Below, in pieces: positions 1 to 10,739 of a stretch of DNA of 64,000 nt. Every line of letters starts with the position of its first letter. Positions within the stretch are counted from its first letter, which is position 1. The position numbers and the translations under genes were made by a program. The DNA is from Sabethes cyaneus (taxonomy: Eukaryota; Arthropoda; Insecta; Diptera; Culicidae), in contig NC_071354.1 of assembly GCF_943734655.1 (NCBI RefSeq), positions 136,572,642 through 136,636,641 on the forward strand. The letters run 5' to 3'. The notes below the pieces were generated by a model. That model ran no database searches, was not told where the DNA came from, and saw only the letters and a program-made list of their open reading frames with translations.

Positions 1-1046
1 TTTTTGTGTATTGTATTAGAAAATGAAAGCCAGTCTCTCATAAAACCACCCTTAAGTGCATCAATGTAGGTTAATTAAAATTCCAGTGGATAAGAAAAAA
101 ACTTAAACAAGCAAACTCAATATGGCAATGCTGTATCGCATCATTCCACATAAACCGTATAAATATGTTCATAATCTGCTTAGTAAAATCTTCCTTGACT
201 CTTTTGCATTGTACAATTTAGACAATTGTTAGATGGTGGTACTTCAGATATGCAAGTATGCCAATGAGTAAATGAATGGTTTTTATACTTGTGGGATAAT
301 CAAACGTGCTTAATAATAGCTCCCACATACTTGTTTAAGAGTAACTAATCTCTCAAAGTGATTAACCTTATGACACCTCAGCAATTGAGCGGTATGTACC
401 GAGAAAAAAATATTAATGGTTTATAATCTGCGTATGCTTCATTCGTACTACTGTATCAAGCGTGCCCATCGTTCTGTTCAAGAATGTTTCTTTTCTTCGG
501 TTGTTGAAATTTATCGATTTTCTTGAATGAAAATGTCTGTTCAAATCCAAATTTTATGACAATTCGAAAATTTATAACCTATCAAAATAGAATATAATCA
601 TACAACAGTTAAAATTGTCTTTGCAGTTCAATTTAATATTATTGCATTTTTTCAGTCACTTATGCCATCAAAAGTTGTTTTATTATTCTATTGTGTTTAC
701 ATTGTTTATCTATTTAAATAATGTCGCATTAGTGTATCTAAACGTAAGTTCGAGACAACTCTATCAAATCAACAACCCCAACACGCCGTTTTAATTCTAC
801 AATTTAGTTCTGCAGTATAGAACTGTTATACGCTCTATTTTTTCAAATATTATATCAATATCAATAACGTTTCAAACGAATTTGTAAATAAATGCGTAGG
901 TACAATAAAAAAAATCACAGCAAAATAACATTTTTTGAAAAAATAATATATTACGAGATAACAATCAATAGAGTTAAGAACTCTTAATTGAACTTTTCGA
1001 AATCCAATGCTAAAGATATTACTTATGCTCCAAATATATAGAAGAT
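1..1046. other. AT-rich spacer, nothing recognised
   Basis: No reading frame of note, no inverted repeat and no known transposon motif was seen. The short open frames are the size expected by chance in AT-rich DNA. Confidence 0.6.
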
Positions 1047-1697
1047 GCCACACGCTAGGTCCGAAGACAATTATTATTTAACTTTCATGCACCTCAGATT
1101 TTTCTTCACAGGATGTTAGTATTAGTCAAAACAATTAATTTAGAGAAGGTCTTAAATTATTCTATCTTGGGTTTTTTTATAAAATTCAATTTTCAAGGTT
1201 ATATAGGGGCCATTTCCTCTCAAGTGATCATATCCGTTGTAAACGACCACCTCCGATTTCAACCAAATTTGGTATAATAACTCATTCCGACCCCACAGTC
1301 AATTTCCCAAAGTTTTGTAGGGATTGATCAATCCCCCTTGCAGTGACATCCAATGAAAAATGAGTTTTTTCGAAAATCTAAGAAAAATAGAGAAGCGTCA
1401 CTGCAAGGGGGATTGATCAATCTGTACAAAACTTTGAGAAATTGAATGTGGGGTCGGAATGAGCAATTATACCAAATTTGGTTGAAATCGGAGGTGGTCG
1501 ATTACAACGAATATGCTCATTTGAGAGGGAATGACCCCTATATAACCTTGAAAATTGAATTTTGTTAAAAACCCAAGGTAGAATATTTTAAGACCTTCTC
1601 TAAATTAATTGTTTTGGCCAATACTAACATCCTGTGAAGAAAAATCTGAGGTGCATGGAAGTTAAATAATAATTGCTTTCGGACATAGCGTGTGCCA
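1047..1697. mobile_element. Long fold-back (inverted-repeat) element
   Basis: Two arms of about 300 bases (about 1047-1347 and 1397-1697) are near-perfect reverse complements around a spacer of about 50 bases. For example, the motif GTCACTGCAAGGGGGATTGA at 1397 reappears inverted just before 1347. There is no coding capacity. It is probably a non-autonomous DNA transposon or MITE that folds completely on itself. The target-site duplication could not be fixed, so the superfamily is open. Confidence 0.75.
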
Positions 1698-1727
1698 GCC
1701 TTGCCTTCTCATTAAGGGGACATAAAC

Positions 1728-2153
1728 CGTCTAAAATTTTTGAAAAAATCATTATTTTTTTATTTCGGGTTTCAATTCTGCAGTCTTTTCCGCTTATTTT
1801 GATACTAATTTTGTAATGATCCAACCACGGGAAGTGGCCGAAAAACGATCGTATACAGAGCGTTTCAGTGCGGCGTTAAAATAACAAATTTACTCCGAAC
1901 ATATTATATACCTAGGACTAACGGTTTTAGCGTAATTACTTTTGTCCACCTAGATTTGGGTTTCATCCCACAGTGCGGCGTTTTATTCCGAAGAGGTTGT
2001 TCCACGCTGCACCGGAACGCTTCTGTATGTAATCGTTTTCGGGCAACTTCGCGTGGTCGGATCATTACAAAATTAATATCAAAATAAGCGTAAAAGACTG
2101 CAGAATTGAAGCCTGAAATAAAAACTAATGATTTTTTCAAAAAAATTTAGACG
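1728..2153. mobile_element. Second fold-back element, adjacent
   Basis: An inverted repeat starts 31 bases after the preceding fold-back. The left arm (about 1728-1870) and right arm (about 2010-2153) share motifs such as CTGCAGTCTTTTCCGCTTAT in inverted form. The centre (about 1871-2009) is unpaired. It has no coding capacity and is probably a MITE. Confidence 0.7.
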
Positions 2154-2799
2154 ACCGAAGCTTGTTCGGTAGTTTCCGCCACGTAGCTCAAACCACGTGT
2201 TTATTCTTCGAGAATCATTCGCTCAAGCTTTCTTTCTTGCGAATCGGTGCATTTGCATAACCTGTGAGCCGTTCGTCTATCATTGATCAAAGTTAACAGT
2301 CGAAAAGGTGAAATCCTGTTACTAAAAGTGTAAAAGCTTGATGCATAATTGAAAGCAAAGTTCTTGTCAAGGGTACCATCAATCGATATGTTTTATTATT
2401 CAACATCTTTAATTGTTACCAACGAACCAAGCAAAAACTAAACTTCAAAGTAAAATGAAAATTCCATCTGTTCTTTCCCATGTTCTTTCTGCAAAAAGTG
2501 GACCGTGTGAACATTTGCCTTTTGTGATCAGGTTTCTATCTCTATCAATACCTATCAATTGCTTTTTGAAGGTTTAAAAATAAAGATTGTTAGGTCATTT
2601 TCGGTTTGTTTTTACACTTACTTAAAGAAGTCTAATTTAAACTTTGAAACAATCGTGCAGGCACGATAATGCCTCAGTATTTTGTGTATTTTTCAAATGT
2701 GTACATTTCAAAATTTTATTAACAATTAAATTTTACTTTACAATTACTTATTTTAATTTTAATACTTAATCAATGTCACAAAATGTGACAATTTACGCA
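2154..2799. other. AT-rich spacer, nothing recognised
   Basis: No coding region or repeat boundary could be supported here. Confidence 0.5.
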
Positions 2800-3699
2800 T
2801 AGGGGAGAGACGTCTACAGTGAGACACTTTTTTTCCAAAAATTTTAAAATTTTTTTGGTGATAGTTACCAACGAGGTCTTCAATCCATTTGAAAGGTATA
2901 TCCTTCTAGTTGTCTGAAAAAAAGTTTCAGCCCTTTTGGTTGAAAGATAAAATAGTTACAAACGCAAATGTGAAGGTGTGTTTTTGGCTCACTGTTCCCC
3001 AGTAGGTGGGAAGAGTGAGACAACGAGTATTGAATACTGAGACACATATTAGAATTAAACTTAAACCATATTTTTTGGTTACAAAAAATAGTTTAGAGGT
3101 CGTACTGTTTATTTTGTGCATAAAGGATACATTATTGTTGTGCATTATTGAAAATTCTGATTTTTCTCACATCTACATTAATATTCATATAAAGGTCAAA
3201 ACCTGGTTATCTGACCTTCAACTTACACTTCAGAACTCATTTACAATCAATTTATATGGATTGATTTACAATTCAACACAAATTTTTTTTTTGCAAATTA
3301 CCCACATCTGTTTGTCTCACTGTTCCCAATAGGAATGTTTTATAAGAAATAGTGAAATAGTGGTGTTCGCAAACAATTCGATGGTCTTATATTTTTTTAT
3401 TTTAATCTCTCATTCCTATGAGATGCCATGTAGTAAATTTAATTTGGAGTAGTTATGCGATTTGCCGTTAAAAATCACCTGAAAATGATCGCAATAAAAT
3501 TTACTTTGACCCCCCCAAAAACGACTTTTGTTAAAAAATATACTAAAAAATTACCAAGTTTTTCTCAAACTGTATTATGTGATATAGATTCACAAACTTT
3601 ACTTTGCAGGAAAATATCATGGATCTTGTATGTTTTATGGCGAAGCTATTCCCGATGTCTCACTGTTCCTGTTGTCTCACTGTTGACTACTCTCCCCTA
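2800..3699. mobile_element. MITE with TA target site and reiterated GTGAGAC/GTCTCAC
   Basis: The ends are inverted copies, TA|GGGGAGAG... at 2800 and ...CTCTCCCC|TA at 3699, extending about 27 bases with mismatches. A short phrase (agtgagac, or its complement gtctcactgttcc) recurs near 2819, 2988, 3013, 3039, 3313, 3657 and 3673, mostly near the two ends. The 108- and 91-codon open frames inside run through these repeats and are not genes. The TA target fits a Tc1/mariner/pogo-type or similar transposase; the source element is unknown. Confidence 0.75.
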
Positions 3700-3884
3700 T
3701 ACAATATTTGAAAATGCGTTTGTAAAATAAAAAGCAAAATTTCCAATAATTACACATTCCAATGGCCGTATCTAGATGCTGTTGCCTGCTCTAATTAACA
3801 GTTCAACCATTTTTAAAGCATATAAACAAAAAGATTTCTTTTGAAACGGTGGTTCTACAATTGATTGAGGAACGGTAGGGGAAA

Positions 3885-4195
3885 GCAATGAAAATTTTTT
3901 GGAATGGGTGACAAAGAGCGGGATGGTGAGGGGGGGGGGGATTATTGGTAGCTACGCTTAACAAGTAGTCGTTGTGACTCCCACCTTTGCTAGAAGGTTC
4001 ATGGGTCGAACCAAGTTATAATCTAAGATTATAACCGGATTTGAACCCACAACACCCGTCATGCGCATGTCCAGCATTGGACAAAAGGTAGGAATCACAA
4101 CGACTACTTGTTAAGTGTAGCTACCAAAAAGCTCCCCCCCTCACCTTCCCGCTCTTTCTTCTCCATTCCAAAAAAATATTCATTCCACTTAAGGT
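3885..4195. mobile_element. Fold-back element with tRNA/SINE-like centre
   Basis: The arms at about 3885-3985 and 4088-4195 are inverted copies; the motif AACAAGTAGTCGTTGTGA at about 3960 recurs inverted at about 4100. The roughly 95-base centre carries GGTTCAAATCC-like text on the minus strand (a pol III B-box pattern) and a 'tataatcta' stretch also present at the 3' end of the SINE at 42029-42136. It may be a SINE copy caught between inverted arms. Confidence 0.55.
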
Positions 4196-4515
4196 TTTTC
4201 GCGAAATGGTATTCGGCGAAATGTGGTATTGATGTTGCAGTTGAAAACTGTAATAATCGACGTGCGACGACGTTCTTGTTCTATGTGTCGCAACTACGTC
4301 GCACGTGCTGCGCTGTGTTCGCACATTGATGCGGTATACAGCGCACCACGTGCGACATAGTTGCGACACACAGAACAAGAATAAAACCGAAAGTCGCAAG
4401 TCGATTATTACGGTTTCAACTGCAACAGCAATACAATCACGGCGAATATTGCTATCCGCTTTCTGGCTAAGCAATGAGGGGAGTTGTTTTCTACTTTACT
4501 GTGAAAAAAATAAGC
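4196..4515. repeat. Fold-back plus repeat shared with 20228-20470
   Basis: An inverted repeat occupies 4233-4427 (arms about 4233-4315 and 4335-4427, rich in GTGCGACG/CGTCGCAC). The flanking text, GCGAAATGGTATTCGGCGAA at about 4201 and CTAAGCAATGAGGGGAGTTG at about 4467, is found in opposite orientation at 20228-20330, so both belong to one dispersed family. No coding function is seen. Confidence 0.6.
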
Positions 4516-5884
4516 ATAAGCATTAACATAACCAGCAAATCAGCATATCTGGCATTTTATATTGCACGTTGTTGTATATTAGCTTTTTAACTGCATAGGT
4601 GTTGTAAGTTAGCATCCAAAATTCTATTCAAATTCTTCGTGTCGGTAATTAACTGCAAATTAGCAATTAGTTGGAATTATCTGTAAGATAATTTTAAGTT
4701 CAAAAAAAAACTTAGTCGATCTCTTCTAGGTTTAGCCCCCTGTATTTTTACCAATGGGTATAAATACCAGGATGCCACACTGAGCAGCTAAGGAACCGGA
4801 TCAAATTTTCTAGATCTAACAGTCGACGTGTGAAGGCACAAAAAGCTACGAACTAAAAGTTCAAAATTAATAATTAATAGCTGTAAGTCAACAGTTCTAA
4901 GTTGAACTTAATAATCAACTGGCCAACAACCAAAAGCTTTCCTGCTATCAGATCTTTTGAAAGCATAATTGATCCAGAAAACGAAAAGCTCCTCGTCTTT
5001 CGATCGTTTTCCCTCAATTCATTCTTTGATAGCTTTTAATAATCCGATAACAATATCAAAGCTTCGAGTATCAAGTTGTTCCAACATGAATTGAAGCATT
5101 ATGTCTGCAAATTTTTTGCGAATAAAAATTCAAGTGCCACAATTGTTTGATTGGCCACTTCAAACTCGTCCTCGCTCGTTGTATTTCGCGTTACAATTCA
5201 AATCAAGCAATCCATTCAATTAAAAAAAATCAGCACTAATTGCAAGCTGTTTTTCTACGAATTTTCAATCTTGGTTATTTTCCGATATTGGAGCCAACAT
5301 ATTTTTGAAGCTAAAACTATTCCCGAAAAAATATATTTTTTGCCCTTTTACAGTATACCACCGCACTATGGCGCAAGGCTGGCCAAAAGTCAAAAATCCA
5401 ATTTCAAGCTTTTTCCATTATTATATTTTTATCATTTTCTGGAATACTTTGGGAGGTTAACCTGAAAATTCTAGCCAATTTGAAGTTAAAATGAATGTTT
5501 GACAAATGTCTGAAGTTGAACATGTTGAAGAATGATATTTTGTTCTTCCATACAAAATGTATGGGAAACTCAACACCAATATTCAGCGATCAAGAAAGTA
5601 TGGCGGGAAACGTCAGAAAACGATCACGTTAAATGTATCTTATAGGAAATTTTCTCTACTTTTTGGAAATCAAGGTGGCTTTCTGCGCTTTGCTGAGCTA
5701 AGGAAGTAATGTCGACTTTTTGACGGGTATATTAGAAGTGATTTCTTACATGAAGGAATGATTTTCTCTTCCATAGGAGAATTCCACGAAAGTCCTAATT
5801 AGAAATGCTCGGGGGCATCAAATTTTGTGTAGTTGTTTCTTTTCGGAAAATTTTAGACCCCTGACTTTTTAGTTGGCGCTTAGG
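4516..5884. other. AT-rich spacer, nothing recognised
   Basis: There is no supportable gene. The 104-codon frame near 5151 has no recognisable motif and an AT-driven composition. Confidence 0.5.
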
Positions 5885-6000
5885 GTGTCTTTTTCTGAGT
5901 TAGGGTGATGCCAAAAATCATCATTTTTGACCAATTTTCTTTCTTTAAAAATTCGTAACTGTTGAATTACTGAACCGATTTGAATTTATTTTTATATAGT
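5885..6000. repeat. Short dispersed repeat shared with 30745-30860
   Basis: The text 'gggtgatgccaaaaatc' followed by 'tttaaaaattcgtaa' at 5905-5960 has a diverged copy at about 30753-30812. Element ends were not identified. Confidence 0.4.
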
Positions 6001-6133
6001 GAAGATACCTTACGATGGCGCTTCGAAGAGCTAATTCTATAGTTTGAACGGGCTTAGTAGATATCGCAATTTACCAAAGTTTTTTTTTTTGTAATAATTT
6101 TTTTATGATAATTATAATAGACCGTTGTATTTG

Positions 6134-6822
6134 TATTAAAAGATGTGGATTTTCGGTCTCGAGTTTCTTACGAAAACTTTATTTTACGTTTTCGGCTGAC
6201 GTTTCGAAGGTCTATGCCTTCATCCTCGGAGCAACTATTGTTATAAAACATTACAATTATTTAAACAATCTTCGTCATTACACATACAATTACTTACAAC
6301 GTTAACAAATGTTTTCTTAGTCAAGTGTTTACATTTAAACGTGAGAATGTTGATTTTGTTTAACCCTCTATACTGAAAGTATAACAAAATGAACGGAAAC
6401 GGACTTTTTACAACTAACTATTGTATAAGATAATTTAAAATTCTAACTTACACTATAACCTTCCACGCAAATCACAACCAGACCGATTAATCCAATATGA
6501 ACTTTCTAATATGCTGCTGTAAACGAAGTTTATACTGTATTTAATTTGAGAGACGGAGAGAAAGAGAGCAAAAATTAGACGGTTACTGAGCAAGTGAATG
6601 CAAAATACCCGAATATGCCACATTTAAATTGTTCGTATCAGTTCTAAAATTAATTGTAAGTTGGTCAGTAATTTGTAATGACGAAGATTGTTTAAATAAT
6701 TGTAATGTTTTATAACAATAGTTGCTCCGAGGATGAAGGCATAGACCTTCAAAACGTCAGCCGAAAACGTAAAATAAAGTTTTCGTAAGAAACCCGAGAC
6801 CGAAAAGCCACATCTTTTAATA
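6134..6822. mobile_element. Fold-back element with TATTAAAAGATGTGG ends
   Basis: The terminal motif TATTAAAAGATGTGG at 6134 is exactly inverted at 6808-6822. The arms run about 150 bases (6134-6285 and 6668-6822) and include GCATAGACCTTC-type and CGTAAAATAAAGTTTTCG-type text on both sides. The centre (about 6290-6660) shows no gene. It is a MITE or fold-back; the superfamily was not determined. Confidence 0.7.
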
Positions 6823-7117
6823 GTTTTTTTTATGGTTTGTGAACCATCCTAATGCATTATGATACAAGTTTTTTATGCTTTCAACGGCAAATACAAAATT
6901 TGCCATCTCAAAAACAAAAACCACAATGAAACAAGTAAAAACGAAACTATTTTTTTTTTTAATTTTGTGAACCACCCTAATGACCAATCAGTTTTTTCGA
7001 TCTCTGATCCCAAATTTGAAATCAGTGATCCAAAATTAGTTAAAGATGTTATATTCAGCCGATTTGAAGTAACTTTTGGCCAAGCTTTGTATGGAGGAGC
7101 GCCACTGTGCACCGGTA

Positions 7118-8770
7118 TAGGGTAACGACCCCAGAATTCGCCCCTTTTATCAGGTTTTTATGCTGTAAAATGAATAAATCGCCATATTATTATAAAATCA
7201 GCCCTGAACTCAGACAAGTAGGACTATATATTAATATTCTATCTATTTTGGCTATTAGGAATCGCGAAAATTGAAATTTGATAGCAAAAAAGCCAATTTT
7301 GTGCAGGAACCTCTAGTACCACATTTCGTCCATAGCGATCCAAAATTCGTCCCCCATGTGACCCAGATTTCGCCCACTTGTTATTTGTTGCAAATTTCCC
7401 AAATAACCTCAATTATTTTGTTAGAATTGTTGTTACTATTATTTAACTTTAAGATGATGTCTATCCAGTGCTTAATATGGCAATCAATTTGTATCAGGAA
7501 TTCGTTAAATGTTAATCTAAATTGAAATAAACTGATCATCATCACCTCCTGATACCTGATTCAGTAAAACTAAAAAACACAGAGAAGGTGGGTTTTTACT
7601 AAATGTTTATTTTCATTGCAGTAAAATAAGGCTTTTGACACTCGTCAAAGATATTTAAAATGAATAGTGCTTTTTCTGGTCCTTTGTTGATTACTTATAT
7701 CATTGTTTAGTAATTTTTTGGGAAAGAGTAAATGTTTACTGTGAACAATAAAAAATTAGTTGAACTGGAAAATCTTGATATTCGGCTATATATATTGACT
7801 AATCGAAGGTGAGACTCGAGTCCACAACCTAACCTCTTCCCCAAGAAATAACTAAGCTTAACTGCTTAATATAGTCAATAAAAAGATGAAGAAAAAAAAT
7901 TGTTTAGTAAATCACTGTCTGTAAATGGGTATGTCGGTTTACAGTATTAAATATTCCTGGTAACTGGTAAGCATACCCATCTTACCTACTCAACTAGGAT
8001 ATTTTTTGACATAACTTGGAATTCTTAACTAGCATTTTTGGTTAGACCGGGTTTGTAATGCTAAGCTATTAGAATTTTCATGATATTATCGAAATATTCT
8101 ATTTTATCAACACGATTATTTCTTTGTTGTCTGCATTGCACATTAAATACTTTTCAAAGTTTTATTCATGACAGATTTATTCTCATGACAAGAAAAATTG
8201 TGATTTTTGAGAATATTATGCGCGTCTTATTAATTCGTGCGGTTTTAATCTTATTATCAATTTCGATGTCGATTATTGCTAATTCAACAGTTCGTTTGGT
8301 AGAAACCCCATTAGCCCATGTTTAGCAGATAATTCTTTTGTTAGACGAATTCAAATGAAGATATGATGTGCTTTCTGCATCAAAATATTATTTATTCTTT
8401 ACTTTTTACTCACCATTTTGATAAACATAAATCAGCGAACAAACTAATCGATTGTGACTTGCATTTGCTTATGTGTGGCATATTTGCATAGATTTGATTT
8501 TGAATTTGATTTTTTGAATTTGAACTTGATAGATGAGGGCGAAAACTCTTAAATCTCTTAAATACATTACCTATTTTTCAAACCACATTAAATCATTAAA
8601 ATACATAAAACAACACAACGAATTCTATTCAAATAACTGAAAACTGAGTTAAAATGAATATAAATTAAACTAACAACTTATATTTCAACTATATATTGAG
8701 TTAAATCACGGGAATACCAATGGGAGGGCGAATTCTGGGGAGGGGGCGAATTGTGGGGTTCTTACCCTAT
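7118..8770. mobile_element. TA-flanked element, GGGTAA termini, reiterated TTCGCCC
   Basis: The ends are TA|GGGTAACGACCCC at 7118 and GGGGTTCTTACCC|TA at 8770, about 27 bases of imperfect terminal inverted repeat. A phrase of the type attcgccc/atttcgtcc recurs at 7135, 7324, 7343, 7367, 8727 and 8746. The interior is AT-rich and non-coding. Its ends resemble those of the element beginning at 31576. Confidence 0.65.
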
Positions 8771-8971
8771 TGATATTCAAAAATAGACGGGTATTTAACT
8801 CTTTTATTCATAGGGCCTGTTACCTCCGAGTTCTCCGTTTTGTACAAAATGATATTTGCCACTTCTGTAAGGCGGAAAGTAAAATCTCGGAACATTAAAC
8901 AACAATCTTAAACGGAACAATCTTAAAAAAAGCATGCTGTCCAAGAACATCTAATTTTCGTCGCCGAAGGG

Positions 8972-9180
8972 TGCCGTGAACGCAGGTAATTCCGATCAGC
9001 TCTTAATTGCGATCACTCAACTAAAGTAGTCGATTTTCTGAAAATTGAATCAAAAACCATAGTTAATGAGAATCCCCATAGCCCTTGAACTATGAATTTT
9101 AGTTCAATCTTTTAAAAGTCGGCTACTTTGGTTGAGTGATCGGAATTAGGTACTGATCGGAATTACCTGGGTTCACGGTA
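8972..9180. mobile_element. Palindromic MITE with reiterated GATCGGAATTA
   Basis: The terminal text CCGTGAACGCAGGTAATTCC at 8974 is inverted at about 9159-9178. Inner arms carrying 'gagtgatcggaatta' pair across a loop at about 9065-9110. The right flank is TA and the left flank TG, so a TA target with one mutation is likely. Related half-copies lie at 24262-24370 and 28985-29070. Confidence 0.7.
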
Positions 9181-9299
9181 ACTAGTGCTATAAACTAAGT
9201 GATCCCGAATAGCATCTGTCTCGCTGTAGTTGCCAGCCTTACTTAATAAATGATAGGTTCGCAACAGAAGATGAGAGTTCCATTAATTGCTAACTGTTT

Positions 9300-9640
9300 C
9301 CTTCCAGTTGGCCACGACGTACGAGACTGGTCAAACAAGCCGGTCGCTATCTAACATATAGGATCTAGGAATTACTCTGGCTGCGAAGTCTGTCGACCAA
9401 GAAATCAGGAGAACAAGTCACTGATGAACTGACATGACGCTCGCATTTCTCTTTCAACGCACAAGACTGCCGCTACTCGCACAACAGTCCCATTTTCTAT
9501 GGAGTTTCCTATATAAATGGGACTGTTATGCGCACGGCCGGCGCTTCCCTTAAGCAAAACAAGAAACTGCTTGGAACGCCACATTAAGGTGGGCGGCATT
9601 ACGGCTACATTAAAAAACTAGAGTATTAAATGTGAACCGG
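9300..9640. other. Mixed spacer with SINE-tail-like fragment and hairpin
   Basis: At about 9378 the text 'ggctgcgaagtctgtcga' matches the tail of the SINE at 9641-9840, so a partial copy is probable. At 9485-9529 'aacagtcccattt' is inverted as 'aaatgggactgtt', forming a hairpin. No gene was seen. Confidence 0.4.
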
Positions 9641-9840
9641 TTAGTTCGCTTCGAGGTTCGATACTGGTCTAATAAACCAGACGTCTTATGTTCGAATCTC
9701 GGCTGGGCGGTGCTGCTAGAGTCAGTAGGATCGTTACACTAGCCCCGTAATTGTCCTGTACTCTAACAACCGGCTGCGAAGTCTGTCGATAAAGAAGGAT
9801 AATATCTAAAGACGGTTATACCTAAGGCTTTGCTTTTGAA
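9641..9840 (+). mobile_element. tRNA-derived SINE, copy 1
   Basis: The head contains a B-box-like TGTTCGAATCT at 9689-9699 preceded by a tRNA-like region. It is followed by a conserved body (AGTCAGTAGGATCGTTACAC, then AATTGTCCTGTACTCT) and the tail GGCTGCGAAGTCTGTCGA. Two reverse-strand copies (26520-26733 and 29530-29732) follow the same order, which shows a dispersed family. It resembles the tRNA-type SINEs known from mosquitoes; the family name is not assigned. Confidence 0.7.
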
Positions 9841-9884
9841 TATTAAATAAATAAGTGATTAACATAACACTTTCCTCCTTTAGC

Positions 9885-10600
9885 GGCATAGGGCCGGGAT
9901 GGCACGAGCTGTATTTAGAGTTACTCTCCACTGACACGATCCTGGGCTACTCGCCGCTAATTCGTTGACCGTCTCGACACACGCAAGTCGGCTTCAACCT
10001 GGTCAAGCCATCTAACGCGTTGGGCCCCTCTATTCCTAGTGCCGGTGGGGCTCTTGAAGAGAACAGATTTCACTGCACAGTTGTCCGTCATTCTTGCAGC
10101 GTGACCGGTTCACTGTAGCCTCTTGACTTTTACCAGATATCGATATGGGAAACTATCCAAGTAGTGCCTGCAGCTCATGGTTCATACGCCTATACCATTC
10201 CCCGTTTTCCGTTTGTACTTAGCCGTGTTGCCGTGCTGCAAAATTACAGCCTTGATTATTCTAATAAAAACCTGTTTCAATGACATGCGTTTGAACCTTA
10301 ATAAAAGTATGCATGAATATCGAAAATAGCGCCGGTAATTCTTTGAATATTCTACAAACAGATAATGAAGTATTCTGTATTCGTTCACTTGTGCGTGTTT
10401 TTATTTTATTTTTTTCAAATCGGTCAGGTAGTTAATGACATTCTCTGCAAATTTCTGGCTATAACATCGAAGTCATCTGGGAAGCCTAGAAATTGACTAC
10501 CTTTGCTGTCCGCTCGTCGGAACACCCCCTCAAGAATGATGTTGAAAAGCATGCAAGATGAGCCTTACCTTGTCTCAACGGGTCAATATAAAATTGTCAG
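9885..10600 (-). pseudogene. RTE-type (JAM1-like) LINE relic
   Basis: Read on the minus strand, 10400-10590 gives a reverse-transcriptase palm remnant with LGFPDDFDVI, where functional RTE enzymes have a YADD/FADD core. 9885-10215 then gives the C-terminal segment (MNHELQALLG, then CAVKSVLF and RARAIPAL-like stretches) in several frames with stops. The order RT palm then C-terminus is that of a single degraded copy. It is non-functional. Family recognition is from motif memory, not a search. Confidence 0.6.
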
Positions 10601-10739
10601 ATCATCGGATCAACAACTAATAATCAGGCTAGTATCAGGTCAAAGAACTTTTTGTCGTGGATTTTTTTATCGATTAGCACTGGGTTACAGACATCATTTC
10701 GCTTACCAACAACAACAAAAATTTTAATTTTTCTGAGCA

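Noticed and set aside
3006..3332. 108-codon frame as a gene
   Set aside because: It lies wholly inside the 2800-3699 MITE and crosses its repeated phrases.
9641..9760. True tRNA gene
   Set aside because: No complete cloverleaf or acceptor stem; followed by the SINE body and repeated elsewhere.
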